Source of the DNA: Candidatus Omnitrophica bacterium UBA6210
GTDB taxonomy: Bacteria; Omnitrophota; Gorgyraeia; Velamenicoccales; Velamenicoccaceae
Reading direction: 5' to 3'
NCBI GenBank assembly: GCA_002421805.1
Contig: DISM01000005.1
Coordinates: forward strand, 183,941 to 247,940
DNA: 64,000 nt
The position numbers and the translations under genes were made by a program. Under the pieces are notes generated by a model. The model was not told the origin of the DNA. It did no database searches and saw only the letters and a program-made list of their open reading frames with translations. This document shows, piece by piece, positions 16,018 to 23,945 of the stretch (its first letter is position 1; each line of letters begins with the position of its first letter).

Positions 16018-17571
16018 ATGGTCTATCTCGCCTTTATCCTCCATATGCATCAGCCGTACTACAAGAACCTCCTGACAGGGGAGGCGGAGCTTCCCTGGGC
16101 GCGGCTGCATGGCACAAAAGATTATCTCGATATGGCCCTTCTTTTGGACGAATTCCCCGACGTCCATCAGACCTTCAATGTCGTTCCTTCGTTACTCGAA
16201 CAGATCGAAGAATATGCCGCAGGCCGCCTCTCAGACCGGTTCCTGCATTTAACGCAAAAACGCGCCGCTGATTTGACACCTGAGGAGAAACATTTTGTCA
16301 GGGAGAACTTTTTCTCGGCCGACCTGAACCGCATCATCGCTGTCCACCCGCGGTATTACGAGCTTTTTTTGAAAAAACATGAAGATTATGGTTTTTCCGA
16401 CCAGGATTACCTGGATCTCCAGGTCTGGTTCAATCTTTCGTGGATAGACCCCTGTTTCCGCGCGAATATCCCGGAATTGCGCTCTCTTGTGAAGAAAGGA
16501 AGATATTTTACGGAAGAAGAGAAGCAGGCCGTTATTTCCAGGCAATTCGACATTTTGAAGGAGATCATCCCGACCTACAAAAGGATGCAGGAAGAGGGGA
16601 AGCTCGAAGTCAGTGTCTCTCCCTATTTTCATCCGATCCTGCCTTTGTTGTTCTCTTCGTTTGCCGCGCGCGACGCCAACCCGAACACGCCCCTGCCTAA
16701 AGTGGTCTTTTCCCAGCCGCAGGATGCGATCTGGCATGTTCAGGAGGCGGTGAAGTTCTACCGCGAGCGATTCGGCGATATAGCCGTGGGGATGTGGCCT
16801 TCAGAACAGGCGGTTTCGATGGACATCCTGCCGTTCCTCGCCAAATCGCAGATGAACTGGATCGTTACCGATGAGGCGATGCTGTGGAATACGGTAAAGA
16901 AGGTCCATCGGGACGGCCGCGTCCTCTACCGGCCTTACGGCGTAAGAACAAAGAACGGGCCGCTGACGGTCCTGTTCCGCGACAAATACCTTTCGGACCT
17001 GATCGGCTTTGAATATCAGCATTGGAGGACCGCCGACGCCGTGGATAACTTCATGTATCATATCCTGAAGATCCAGGAGTATTTCGGCGATGACGATTGC
17101 CTTGTTACGGTCGCGTTGGACGGCGAAAACGCCTGGGAGTATTACCGCAATGACGGCAGGGATTTTTTAAGGGCCCTCTACCGGCGCATCAGCGAATCAA
17201 CCTATACAAAAGCGGTCACAGTGCGGGAGTATCTTGAGAAGCATCCGGTGCGCCACCTGTTGCCGGCTATGGTGACAGGGTCATGGATCCACGGCACGTT
17301 GAATAAATGGATGGGGCACCCGGCCAAAAATGCGGCCTGGGAGTGTTTGGCCGAGGCCAGGAAGTCATTGACTCCGCAGGATCTGCAGGATGAACGCATC
17401 ATGAAACAGATCCATGTTTTGGAGGGCAGCGACTGGTTCTGGTGGTATGGAGATAAAAACGTCGCTTTTGACGAACTTTACAGGCTTCATTTAAGAAATT
17501 TATACCAGATGATGGGCAAGGAGCCGCCGGCGTATCTGAACCGGTCGCTTGACCCCACGTCGCCTTATTAG
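16018..17571 (+). CDS. Glycoside hydrolase family 57 (alpha-amylase / glucanotransferase type)
   Basis: 517 residues. GH57 enzymes act on alpha-glucans such as glycogen or starch by a retaining mechanism. Conserved regions seen: LAFILHMHQPYY at the N-terminus, DVHQTFNVVPSLL, the nucleophile region VGMWPSEQAVS (Glu of PSE), and the acid/base region VTVALDGENAWEYY (Asp). The C-terminal helical part contains GSWIHGTLNKWMGHP and the aromatic WFWWYGD. No signal peptide, so cytoplasmic. This compact form is seen in many thermophile and deep-branching genomes and is often called amylopullulanase-like; exact specificity is unknown. Start ATG 16018 has only a weak ribosome site. Confidence 0.92.
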   Translation: MVYLAFILHMHQPYYKNLLTGEAELPWARLHGTKDYLDMALLLDEFPDVHQTFNVVPSLLEQIEEYAAGRLSDRFLHLTQKRAADLTPEEKHFVRENFFSADLNRIIAVHPRYYELFLKKHEDYGFSDQDYLDLQVWFNLSWIDPCFRANIPELRSLVKKGRYFTEEEKQAVISRQFDILKEIIPTYKRMQEEGKLEVSVSPYFHPILPLLFSSFAARDANPNTPLPKVVFSQPQDAIWHVQEAVKFYRERFGDIAVGMWPSEQAVSMDILPFLAKSQMNWIVTDEAMLWNTVKKVHRDGRVLYRPYGVRTKNGPLTVLFRDKYLSDLIGFEYQHWRTADAVDNFMYHILKIQEYFGDDDCLVTVALDGENAWEYYRNDGRDFLRALYRRISESTYTKAVTVREYLEKHPVRHLLPAMVTGSWIHGTLNKWMGHPAKNAAWECLAEARKSLTPQDLQDERIMKQIHVLEGSDWFWWYGDKNVAFDELYRLHLRNLYQMMGKEPPAYLNRSLDPTSPY

Positions 17572-17656
17572 TTTCAGCTTTATCCCTTTGGCCTTTCAGA
17601 AGTTTAGCACCTAAGCGTAAAGTGCTTCTGCGGCTGATGCATAGCAAGAGAACTTA

Positions 17657-17684
17657 TTGACAAGTATCGCATTGATGTTACAAT
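17657..17684 (+). promoter_or_regulatory. Consensus promoter overlapping the start of the next gene
   Basis: -35 TTGACA (17657-17662), 16-bp spacer, -10 TACAAT (17679-17684). The -10 box includes the first two bases of the ATG at 17683, so a transcript from here would start inside that gene. It may serve the ParA-CBM48 gene downstream. Confidence 0.5.
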
Positions 17685-18261
17685 GAAAAAAGAAATTTCG
17701 GATCATATCGCGAGCACATTCTTTGAGAAAAAGAAGAAGCCGCCCCGCAAGAAAGACCGCAAGAGTCTCAGCAAACGCATCCTGTTGTTCTTGCTAACGG
17801 CCTTATTCATTCTGGCTGCCATAAAAGTCGTGTCAACAACGAGGTTTACCGGCCTGCATGTCGGCCGCCGGCTGGGCCTCGTCAAGCACGACGGGCCGTT
17901 TCGCCTGAATTACAACTTTTTGAATCGCGCGACGTCAAAGATCGAGGTCTTGACGATCGATATGCCCGAGATAGACCTTCGGGAGTATAAAGCCATACGG
18001 TTTTCCCTGCGTATGATGGACAACGATAACCAGAAAGACGGGATCGTTAAAGTGAGCCTCACAAACAGACGCAAAGAAACCTCCAGCCTGTATATACAGA
18101 ACATCGGCCCTTCCTGGAAAATCGTCGATATCCCTCGAGAGAATTTTCACGCGTTCAGCGACTGGTCTCAATTGAACCAGTTGTCGTTTACCGTCGAAGA
18201 ATGGAATTTGCGCCGCAAGGAAGGCGTTCTTTTGATAGATGGTGTGGAATTTGTCAAATAA
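17683..18261 (+). CDS. Membrane-anchored protein with carbohydrate-binding-like fold, unknown function
   Basis: 192 residues. A very basic cytoplasmic head (EKKKKPPRKKDRKSLSKR) is followed by one membrane helix at about residues 36-51 (ILLFLLTALFILAAIKVV) and an exported domain. The domain pattern, strands such as LREYKAIRFSLRMMD.. and WKIVDIPRENFHAF then VLLIDGVEFVK, resembles CIA30 or galactose-binding-like jelly rolls, but no family is certain. No ribosome site precedes ATG 17683, and a consensus promoter overlaps it, so the start is doubtful. It lies between the GH57 and ParA-CBM48 genes, 24 nt before the latter. Confidence 0.6.
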   Translation: MKKEISDHIASTFFEKKKKPPRKKDRKSLSKRILLFLLTALFILAAIKVVSTTRFTGLHVGRRLGLVKHDGPFRLNYNFLNRATSKIEVLTIDMPEIDLREYKAIRFSLRMMDNDNQKDGIVKVSLTNRRKETSSLYIQNIGPSWKIVDIPRENFHAFSDWSQLNQLSFTVEEWNLRRKEGVLLIDGVEFVK

Positions 18262-18285
18262 TGTAACTTAGGACCGGAGGTCGAG

Positions 18286-19368
18286 ATGGAGATATTTGCG
18301 GTTGCCAATCAAAAAGGCGGATGCGGGAAGACCACGACAGCTTGTAATCTGGCTGCAGCCCTGGCGCTTAACGGCAAGAAGACGCTTTTGATTGACCTGG
18401 ATCCTCAGGCCCACGCATCGATGGGATTGGGCGTCGAGAAAGATATCGGCATCTATGATTGTTTGTCGAAGATCAGCAAGAACAAATGCTCCCTTAAGGA
18501 TATCATCGTCAACATCTCTCCGAATTTCGACCTTGCGCCGTCCAATATCATGTTGTCGACGATCGATCAGGAGCTATCGGACGAGATTGGCCGCGAGTCG
18601 AGGTTGCAGGACATTTTGAAGGATTTTCAGGGCGCTTATGATTTCTGCCTGATCGATTGCCCTCCGAACCTGGGCCTGCTGACCGTTAATGCCATCCGCG
18701 CGGCCCAGCAGATGATCATCCCGGTGGAAGCGTCCCGGTTCTCCGTGGACGGCGTCCAGAGGCTCGTCGAGATCGTCGACCTGATCAGGGACAGGCTCGG
18801 CCACAAGGTATCTTATCGCGTCCTTGTGAATAACTTTGATTCTCGTCTGCGCCACTCTTTTAATGTCCTCAACCGGATCAAAGAGGTCTTCGGATCAAAG
18901 GTCTTTAATACGATCGTCCATATCAACGTGAAGATCAAAGAGTCCCAGTCCGAGGCCAAGACGATCTTCGCCTTCGATAAATACAGCCGAGGGGCCAAGG
19001 ATTATTTCAGCCTGTCGCGTGAGATCATCTCCGGTGAAGGCGCTTTGATGGAGAAGATCACCGCTGCGATGAAGAAGATCGTCAAGAAAAAGGCGCAGGA
19101 GTTTTTGCCTGTCGAGTTCCAGTTTACGGGTTCGGCGAACGACAGTGTTTATGTCGTCGGCGAATTCAACAACTGGTCTTTGAACGACAGCTCGCGTCTC
19201 ATGAAAGACAACGGCGTCTGGAAGGCGCAGGTCAGCCTCAAGCCCGGGAACTATAAATATCGTTTTGTCGTCGACGGAAAATGGACGCAAGATCCGCTGA
19301 ACCCTGCGTCCGAGAAAAATCCGTTTGGCGAGCTTGATTCAGTCCTCACGGTCAGCGATGAAGCGTGA
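18286..19368 (+). CDS. ParA/MinD-type ATPase fused to a C-terminal glycogen-binding (CBM48) domain
   Basis: 360 residues. Residues 1 to about 260 are a ParA-family positioning ATPase: deviant Walker A NQKGGCGKTTTACNLA (K10 and K15), LLIDLDPQAHAS, Walker B-like FCLIDCPPNLGLLTVNA. Residues about 282-358 match the AMPK-beta/isoamylase-N carbohydrate-binding module: VYVVGEFNNWSLNDSSRL, GVWKAQVSLKPGNYKYRF and VVDGKWTQDPLNP, including the Trp residues that contact glucan. No ParB is nearby; a GH57 amylase is. A fused ParA would be expected to place or segregate a glucan-coated body such as a glycogen granule, which is inference. ATG 18286 follows GGACCGGAGG. Confidence 0.93.
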   Translation: MEIFAVANQKGGCGKTTTACNLAAALALNGKKTLLIDLDPQAHASMGLGVEKDIGIYDCLSKISKNKCSLKDIIVNISPNFDLAPSNIMLSTIDQELSDEIGRESRLQDILKDFQGAYDFCLIDCPPNLGLLTVNAIRAAQQMIIPVEASRFSVDGVQRLVEIVDLIRDRLGHKVSYRVLVNNFDSRLRHSFNVLNRIKEVFGSKVFNTIVHINVKIKESQSEAKTIFAFDKYSRGAKDYFSLSREIISGEGALMEKITAAMKKIVKKKAQEFLPVEFQFTGSANDSVYVVGEFNNWSLNDSSRLMKDNGVWKAQVSLKPGNYKYRFVVDGKWTQDPLNPASEKNPFGELDSVLTVSDEA

Positions 19369-19378
19369 GTGAGGCGGC

Positions 19379-19876
19379 ATGAGCGATCCAAAGTTTATTT
19401 TCACCGGACGCCGCAGTATCCGCAAGTATAAACAGGGCGATATTCCAAGAACGCTTTTGGAAGAAGCCGTCTGGGCTGCTTCGCAGGCCCCTACAGCAAG
19501 AAATGTCCAGCCCTGGGAGTTTGTTGTCGTTACCCAGGGTCCCCGCCTTAAAGAACTTTCAACGATTGTCTCTCCCAACGGTGCCTTTCTTGAATTTGCG
19601 TCGGCATGCATCGTCGTTTTTTGCCATGATACCAAATATTATCTGGAGGATGGCTCTGCGGCAACGACCCAGGCCTTGTTGTCCCTGTCGATGGCAGGGC
19701 TTGGCGCCTGCTGGATCGCCGGAGACAAGAAAGAATATGCAGAAAAGGTCAAGATGTTTTTGGGCGGTGCCGCGGATTTGAAGCTGGTCAGCCTGATCGC
19801 CGTCGGCAGGCCTGCCGAGGCACCTGCGCCTCAAAAGAGGGGATTGAAAGAACTGATACACTGGGAGAAGTTCTGA
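19379..19876 (+). CDS. Nitroreductase-family flavoprotein
   Basis: 165 residues, at the short end of the family. FMN-binding signature near the N-terminus: FTGRRSIRKYKQGDIPRTLLEE with the RRSxR phosphate-binding motif, then AASQAPTARNVQPWEFVVV, and later AATTQALLSLSMAGLGACWI. It would use NAD(P)H to reduce nitro, quinone or similar compounds; the true substrate is unknown. It lies 10 nt after the ParA gene, and its TGA overlaps the ATG of the OsmC gene, so the two redox proteins are coupled. Confidence 0.9.
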   Translation: MSDPKFIFTGRRSIRKYKQGDIPRTLLEEAVWAASQAPTARNVQPWEFVVVTQGPRLKELSTIVSPNGAFLEFASACIVVFCHDTKYYLEDGSAATTQALLSLSMAGLGACWIAGDKKEYAEKVKMFLGGAADLKLVSLIAVGRPAEAPAPQKRGLKELIHWEKF

Positions 19877-20271
19877 TGAACAGTGTCAGTGTTGTCTATA
19901 AAGGCGGTATCAGGTTTGAGGCGTCCTCAGGAAAACATCAGGTTATCGTTGATCTGCCGGCAGAAAAAGGCGGGGCTGACGCGGGGATGGCGCCGCCGGA
20001 CCTTTTTATTTCTGCGCTTGGGACTTGCATCGGCGTTTATGTCGTGCGTTATTGTCAGAATGCGAAGATCGATGCGGAAGGTTGTATCATTTCACTCGAC
20101 TGGCGGCTGAGTGATGACAAGAGGTCTATTGCAGCGGTTGAAGCAAAAATCCATTTACCTAAGGCCGAACCCGGCCCGCGCGCCCGCGCGGTCCTGGAGG
20201 CGGCGCGTTCCTGTCTTATCCATAATACCCTCCATGGCGACCTGAATGTCGACATTTCGCTTGATCACTAA
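19876..20271 (+). CDS. OsmC-family thiol peroxidase-like protein
   Basis: 131 residues. OsmC/Ohr fold proteins detoxify organic hydroperoxides with two cysteines. Here PPDLFISALGTCIGVYVVRYC carries the first conserved Cys in the central helix, and ARSCLIHNTLH carries the second one, as in OsmC. Coupled to the nitroreductase (overlap of 1 nt), which suggests a shared stress or redox role. Confidence 0.9.
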   Translation: MNSVSVVYKGGIRFEASSGKHQVIVDLPAEKGGADAGMAPPDLFISALGTCIGVYVVRYCQNAKIDAEGCIISLDWRLSDDKRSIAAVEAKIHLPKAEPGPRARAVLEAARSCLIHNTLHGDLNVDISLDH

Positions 20272-20273
20272 GT

Positions 20274-20795
20274 ATGGTCTTTAGAAAAATCTTTAGAGCG
20301 CTTGGGCGGGTTCTTGGTTTCAAAAAGCGAAAAAAAAGACGAGTGTCCAGGGTGCGCAAGCATGCGCGCCGTCGCCGGCGCCCTGTTTCCCGTCGGAGGA
20401 CGAGACATCTTCGACATCTTCATCGCAGGAAGATACTTCGCCGTAACAAACGCGCCGTAAGACATAAAACGCGCAGACGGCCCGGGAAGCCTGCTCATCG
20501 CGCAACGCGTCCGTCAAAAACGGCGAAAAGGCCCGCCAAGACGCCGTGGGTCCCGGCAGGAGAGATCTCACATTATTTCCCAAAGGTAAAAGCGGCGGTC
20601 TTTAAGTGTCGCGTTCCCCTGGCAATCGGCGATGCCGTCTGGATCAAGGGGAAGAATACCAATTTCAGGCAGACGGTCGGCTCTATGCAGATCGATCGTA
20701 AACCGATCGAGCGGGCGTCGAAGGGGCAGGAGATCGGTCTGGAAGTTTTTCAGGATGTTCGCCCGGGCGATCAGGTGTTTTTAACCAGGATTTAA
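20274..20795 (+). CDS. Highly basic protein with C-terminal EF-Tu-domain-2-like fold
   Basis: 173 residues in two parts. Residues 1-95 are extremely rich in Arg, Lys and His with almost no acidic residue (KKRKKRRVSRVRKHARRRRR is one stretch), suggesting nucleic-acid binding. Residues about 100-173, from VPAGEISHYFPKVKAAVFKC to the end, resemble the small beta-barrel proteins annotated as translation elongation factor-like (EF-Tu domain 2 fold), with LAIGDAVWIKGKNTNFRQTV, GSMQIDRKPIERASKGQEIG and VFQDVRPGDQVFLTRI. There is no GTPase domain. It starts 2 nt after the OsmC stop. Binding RNA or ribosomes is inference. Confidence 0.7.
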   Translation: MVFRKIFRALGRVLGFKKRKKRRVSRVRKHARRRRRPVSRRRTRHLRHLHRRKILRRNKRAVRHKTRRRPGKPAHRATRPSKTAKRPAKTPWVPAGEISHYFPKVKAAVFKCRVPLAIGDAVWIKGKNTNFRQTVGSMQIDRKPIERASKGQEIGLEVFQDVRPGDQVFLTRI

Positions 20796-20810
20796 CGACA
20801 GGTTCAGAAG

Positions 20811-21125
20811 ATGGAAAAGGTCTATTTGCGCGTCGGCCAGGAACTGGACTACGATACGGTTGCCGGACATTTGCTTGTGGCAGGCGATCTGATGGGAGAT
20901 TGTTTCAGCTGCCGCCATATAGGCATTGATTATGCGCGCGAAAAGTATTGCCCGCAGTGCGGAACGGATTTTCGATATATCACCCTGCGCAAGAACCCGG
21001 ATGCCGTCAAGGGGGCCATGATCGCCAGGGTCTGCCAAAAACGGCCGGACCTGACATATGTGGAGTATCATGATGTCAAAGAGATAGCCGATAAACGCAA
21101 GGCCAAAGATTTTTTTAAAACATGA
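20811..21125 (+). CDS. Small zinc-ribbon protein, unknown function
   Basis: 104 residues. One zinc ribbon is visible: CFSCRHIGIDYAREKYCPQCG (C51, C54, C67, C70 approximately), followed by a basic strand TDFRYITLRK. I do not recognise a family. The stop overlaps the start of the next gene (ATGA), so it is co-translated with the DUF3108-like protein. Confidence 0.7.
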   Translation: MEKVYLRVGQELDYDTVAGHLLVAGDLMGDCFSCRHIGIDYAREKYCPQCGTDFRYITLRKNPDAVKGAMIARVCQKRPDLTYVEYHDVKEIADKRKAKDFFKT

Positions 21126-21874
21126 AGTTATTGCGCATTGCTGTTATTGTCGTCATCGTGTGCGGGTCAGGTCTTGGATTGTTTTTTTGCGCCCGCTCGT
21201 CCTCGGCTCCCGCGACAGCTGTCCAAGAGAGGCCTGGCGACGTAAAGACTGTTTTCTCGACGGGGGAGACGATCTCCTTCGGTGTCTATTCCAATATCAT
21301 CAAGGTGGGTTCCGGTTCTTTGACGTATGCAGGGACCGTCAAGGGTCCTCAGGACGTCTGGCAGCATGTGAAGCTTCAAGTCGAAACGCTTTCTGTCAGT
21401 GATACCGATGAGGTCTACGGTTCCCTGGATTTTACTTTGCCCCATAAAGTGGACAGGCGTGTCAGGCTTTTCGGCCGGCAAGAGGTGATCGGGGAAATAT
21501 ACGCATCCGGCAACAAGAGCGTGACTATTTCGAAATCCATGAACGGCAAGGCGGAGCCGCCGGAAACGATCGCCTCCGACAGCGCGCTTGAGAATGTGCT
21601 TCTGATGATCTATCGGTTGCGCAATGATCCGGAACTTGCGGTCGGCAGGACGTATGCGGTTAATCTTCCCACTCAAAAATTTGAATTGACCGTAAAATCA
21701 AAGACCTCTCTGAAGGTCCCCTTAGGAAAATTCCAAGTTTTTTACATCGAAAGCAAACCTTCCAAATACAAAATCTGGATGACGGATGATGAAAAACGCA
21801 TTCCGATCCGTATCCAGGGCCTTGTATCCTTCGGCATGGTTTATATGGCTGCGACAGCTGTCGAAACGCCATAA
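21122..21874 (+). CDS. DUF3108-like exported protein
   Basis: 250 residues. N-terminal signal sequence or anchor (LLRIAVIVVIVCGSGLGLFFCA, with a Cys after the hydrophobic stretch that could be lipidated), then a beta-rich domain: VFSTGETISFGVYSNIIKVGSGSLTY and KIWMTDDEKRIPIRIQG near the end are typical of DUF3108 proteins, which are periplasmic and related to lipoprotein-carrier folds. Function not known. Last gene of the 18.3-21.9 kb run. Confidence 0.72.
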   Translation: MKLLRIAVIVVIVCGSGLGLFFCARSSSAPATAVQERPGDVKTVFSTGETISFGVYSNIIKVGSGSLTYAGTVKGPQDVWQHVKLQVETLSVSDTDEVYGSLDFTLPHKVDRRVRLFGRQEVIGEIYASGNKSVTISKSMNGKAEPPETIASDSALENVLLMIYRLRNDPELAVGRTYAVNLPTQKFELTVKSKTSLKVPLGKFQVFYIESKPSKYKIWMTDDEKRIPIRIQGLVSFGMVYMAATAVETP

Positions 21875-21948
21875 ATGTAAGCCGGCCAAAGCACCTGTTT
21901 ATCTTGTTAATTTCAATAAAATCAGCTGGCAAAATTTGCTCAAAACCT

Positions 21949-21977
21949 TTGAAATAAAAGGACTTTTCTGCTAAACT
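21949..21977 (+). promoter_or_regulatory. Promoter for a probably leaderless mRNA
   Basis: -35 TTGAAA (21949-21954), 17-bp spacer, -10 TAAACT (21972-21977). The -10 ends 7 nt before ATG 21985, so transcription would begin at or next to the start codon. No Shine-Dalgarno is present. Confidence 0.6.
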
Positions 21978-21984
21978 GACTTTC

Positions 21985-23106
21985 ATGCTTTCAGGAAAAA
22001 AGGTATTGATTTTGTATATAACGGAGCGTTCCGGCCATCATAGCGCTGCCTCTGCTCTGAAGAGAGGATTTGAGGTTGTTGATCCTTCTGTGACGGTGAG
22101 GTGTATTAATGCATTTCGCTATTTTTTTCCCGTAACAGAGTGGTTGACTCATAAAGTATATCTATTTGTCATTAAAAGAGTTCCATCTATTTGGCGTTTT
22201 CTTTATGACCGGCCGTCTTTTGTCAAAAAAAGCGACGGTTTCAAAACATGGTTGCACCGCAGGGCATTTGATAAGCTGGAGAGGCTTCTTCGTGAATTTT
22301 CGCCCGATGCTGTCATGTGCACACAGGCTTTTCCCTGCGGGATTTTGTCAGCATATAAGCGTGAGCGAGGAGGTCGTTTTAAGCTCTACGGCGTCTTAAC
22401 GGATTTTGCGCCGCATTCATTTTGGGTCTATGATAATGTAGATTTTTATGTTGTTGCCAGCGAGCAGACAAACCAGGAGCTTTCACGTAAAGGTGTGCCG
22501 CCGGATAAGATACGTGTGTTGGGTATTCCTATCGACCCGAAGTTTTCTAAACACATTAATGCCGTAGACGTCCGCGCACAGTATGGCCTGGATAAAGATA
22601 TTCCCGTTGTTCTCGTGATGGGAGGAGGCCACGGTCTGGGGCCCATCAAGCAGATCATCAAAAAGCTGGATGAATGTGAGATGCCGATGCAGATGATGGT
22701 GGTTTGCGGCCTTAACCGCAAGCTCTACAGGTGGATGGTGAACCGGCGGTTCCAAAAGCGGGTGTTGACGTTTAAATACTCAAACGAGATCGAACAGTTG
22801 ATGAGTGCGGCAAATCTCGTTATTACAAAACCTGGCGGCATCACGACAGCCGAATCCCTGGCCAAAGGCCTGCCCATGGTGATTTTAAACCCCATTCCGG
22901 GCCAGGAGGCCAGGAATACGGATTTTCTGGTCGATGCGCGCGCGGCCCTCAGCGCGGCCAGCGTTTCAGATGTCGTGCCTGCGGTTCGCTGTATTCTGGC
23001 TGGTGGTGCGGCCGATCCCGAGACATTATCGAACATGAAAGGGCGCTCGCTGGCAAAGGTAACTTCTTCGCGTGATATCGCGGCCTTTGTCTTGAGTAAC
23101 AAATGA
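21985..23106 (+). CDS. MGDG-synthase/MurG-like glycosyltransferase
   Basis: 373 residues, GT28 family. N-terminal half: KKVLILYITERSGHHSAASAL and a conserved block DAVMCTQAFPCGILSAYK typical of monogalactosyldiacylglycerol synthase and UgtP. C-terminal nucleotide-sugar part: VLVMGGGHGLG and ITKPGGITTAESLAKGLPMV. Probably transfers a hexose to a diacylglycerol-like or undecaprenyl lipid at the inner membrane. A paralogue is at 50170. The gene overlaps the acyltransferase start by 4 nt, suggesting joint work on a lipid. Confidence 0.82.
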   Translation: MLSGKKVLILYITERSGHHSAASALKRGFEVVDPSVTVRCINAFRYFFPVTEWLTHKVYLFVIKRVPSIWRFLYDRPSFVKKSDGFKTWLHRRAFDKLERLLREFSPDAVMCTQAFPCGILSAYKRERGGRFKLYGVLTDFAPHSFWVYDNVDFYVVASEQTNQELSRKGVPPDKIRVLGIPIDPKFSKHINAVDVRAQYGLDKDIPVVLVMGGGHGLGPIKQIIKKLDECEMPMQMMVVCGLNRKLYRWMVNRRFQKRVLTFKYSNEIEQLMSAANLVITKPGGITTAESLAKGLPMVILNPIPGQEARNTDFLVDARAALSAASVSDVVPAVRCILAGGAADPETLSNMKGRSLAKVTSSRDIAAFVLSNK

Positions 23107-23945
23107 TCGCATATGTTTTTTACAGGATAGGCTATTTTTTTGCCACCTTTTTACCCCTGAGGGCCGCCTATGGATTGGCCACCGTTCTTTCATATGCAAA
23201 ATATTATATTTCCCCCCGCGACAGAAAGGCCGTCATAGGGAATCTGTTGAAGATTCTCCCTGTCGAGGAGCACGGCCGTGTCCACGCTTATGCCAGGCAG
23301 GTATTCGTTTGCTTCGGCAAATATCTCATCGAATTTTTCCGCGTTAAATATCTCAAAAAGGAAGACGTTGGCAAGATCATGACCATCATCGGCCTTGAAT
23401 ACGTTGACGAGGCTTTGAAAAGAGGCAAGGGCGTTATTATCGTCGCCGCCCACCTGGATAATTGGGAATTGGGAGGCGTCTGCATGGCTCTTTTGGGGTA
23501 TCCCTTTGTGGCCGTGGCTTTACCGCACCGTCACCGGTTGGTCAATGCGTTCTTCAACAGGCAAAGGGAGCGCATCGGGGCGGTTGTCGTTCCACCCCTG
23601 GGCATTGCGATAAGAAGGATCTATGAGGCATTGCATAAAAACCAGCTTGTAGCCCTTGTCGGCGACAGGGTTTTCTCAAACAACGGTAAATTAATGGATT
23701 TTCTGGGGGATAAAAAAATGATTCCCCGTGGCCCTGCTATTCTGGCCACAAGGATCGGCGCCACGATCCTTACCGGCTTCGTTTCCCGAGACGAGCATGA
23801 CCACCATACGCTTACTTTTTCCAGGCCACTGGACCAGGGGTTGACGGAAGACGAATATATCGAGGCTTATACGCGTTCCATCGAGGCGCAGATCAGAAAA
23901 TATCCGACGCAATGGATGATGTTCAGGGAGTTCTGGAAAGAATGA
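23103..23945 (+). CDS. Lysophospholipid / lipid A acyltransferase (LpxL-HtrB family)
   Basis: 280 residues. One N-terminal membrane segment (YRIGYFFATFLPLRAAYGL), then the catalytic block VIIVAAHLDNWELGG, the H(x4)D/E-type motif of this family with NWE, and the later VALVGDRVFSNNG and PRGPAILATRIGATI that position the acyl donor. It acylates lipid A precursors or a glycolipid made by the adjacent GT28 enzyme. Overlaps both neighbours by 4 nt. Confidence 0.87.
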   Translation: MIAYVFYRIGYFFATFLPLRAAYGLATVLSYAKYYISPRDRKAVIGNLLKILPVEEHGRVHAYARQVFVCFGKYLIEFFRVKYLKKEDVGKIMTIIGLEYVDEALKRGKGVIIVAAHLDNWELGGVCMALLGYPFVAVALPHRHRLVNAFFNRQRERIGAVVVPPLGIAIRRIYEALHKNQLVALVGDRVFSNNGKLMDFLGDKKMIPRGPAILATRIGATILTGFVSRDEHDHHTLTFSRPLDQGLTEDEYIEAYTRSIEAQIRKYPTQWMMFREFWKE

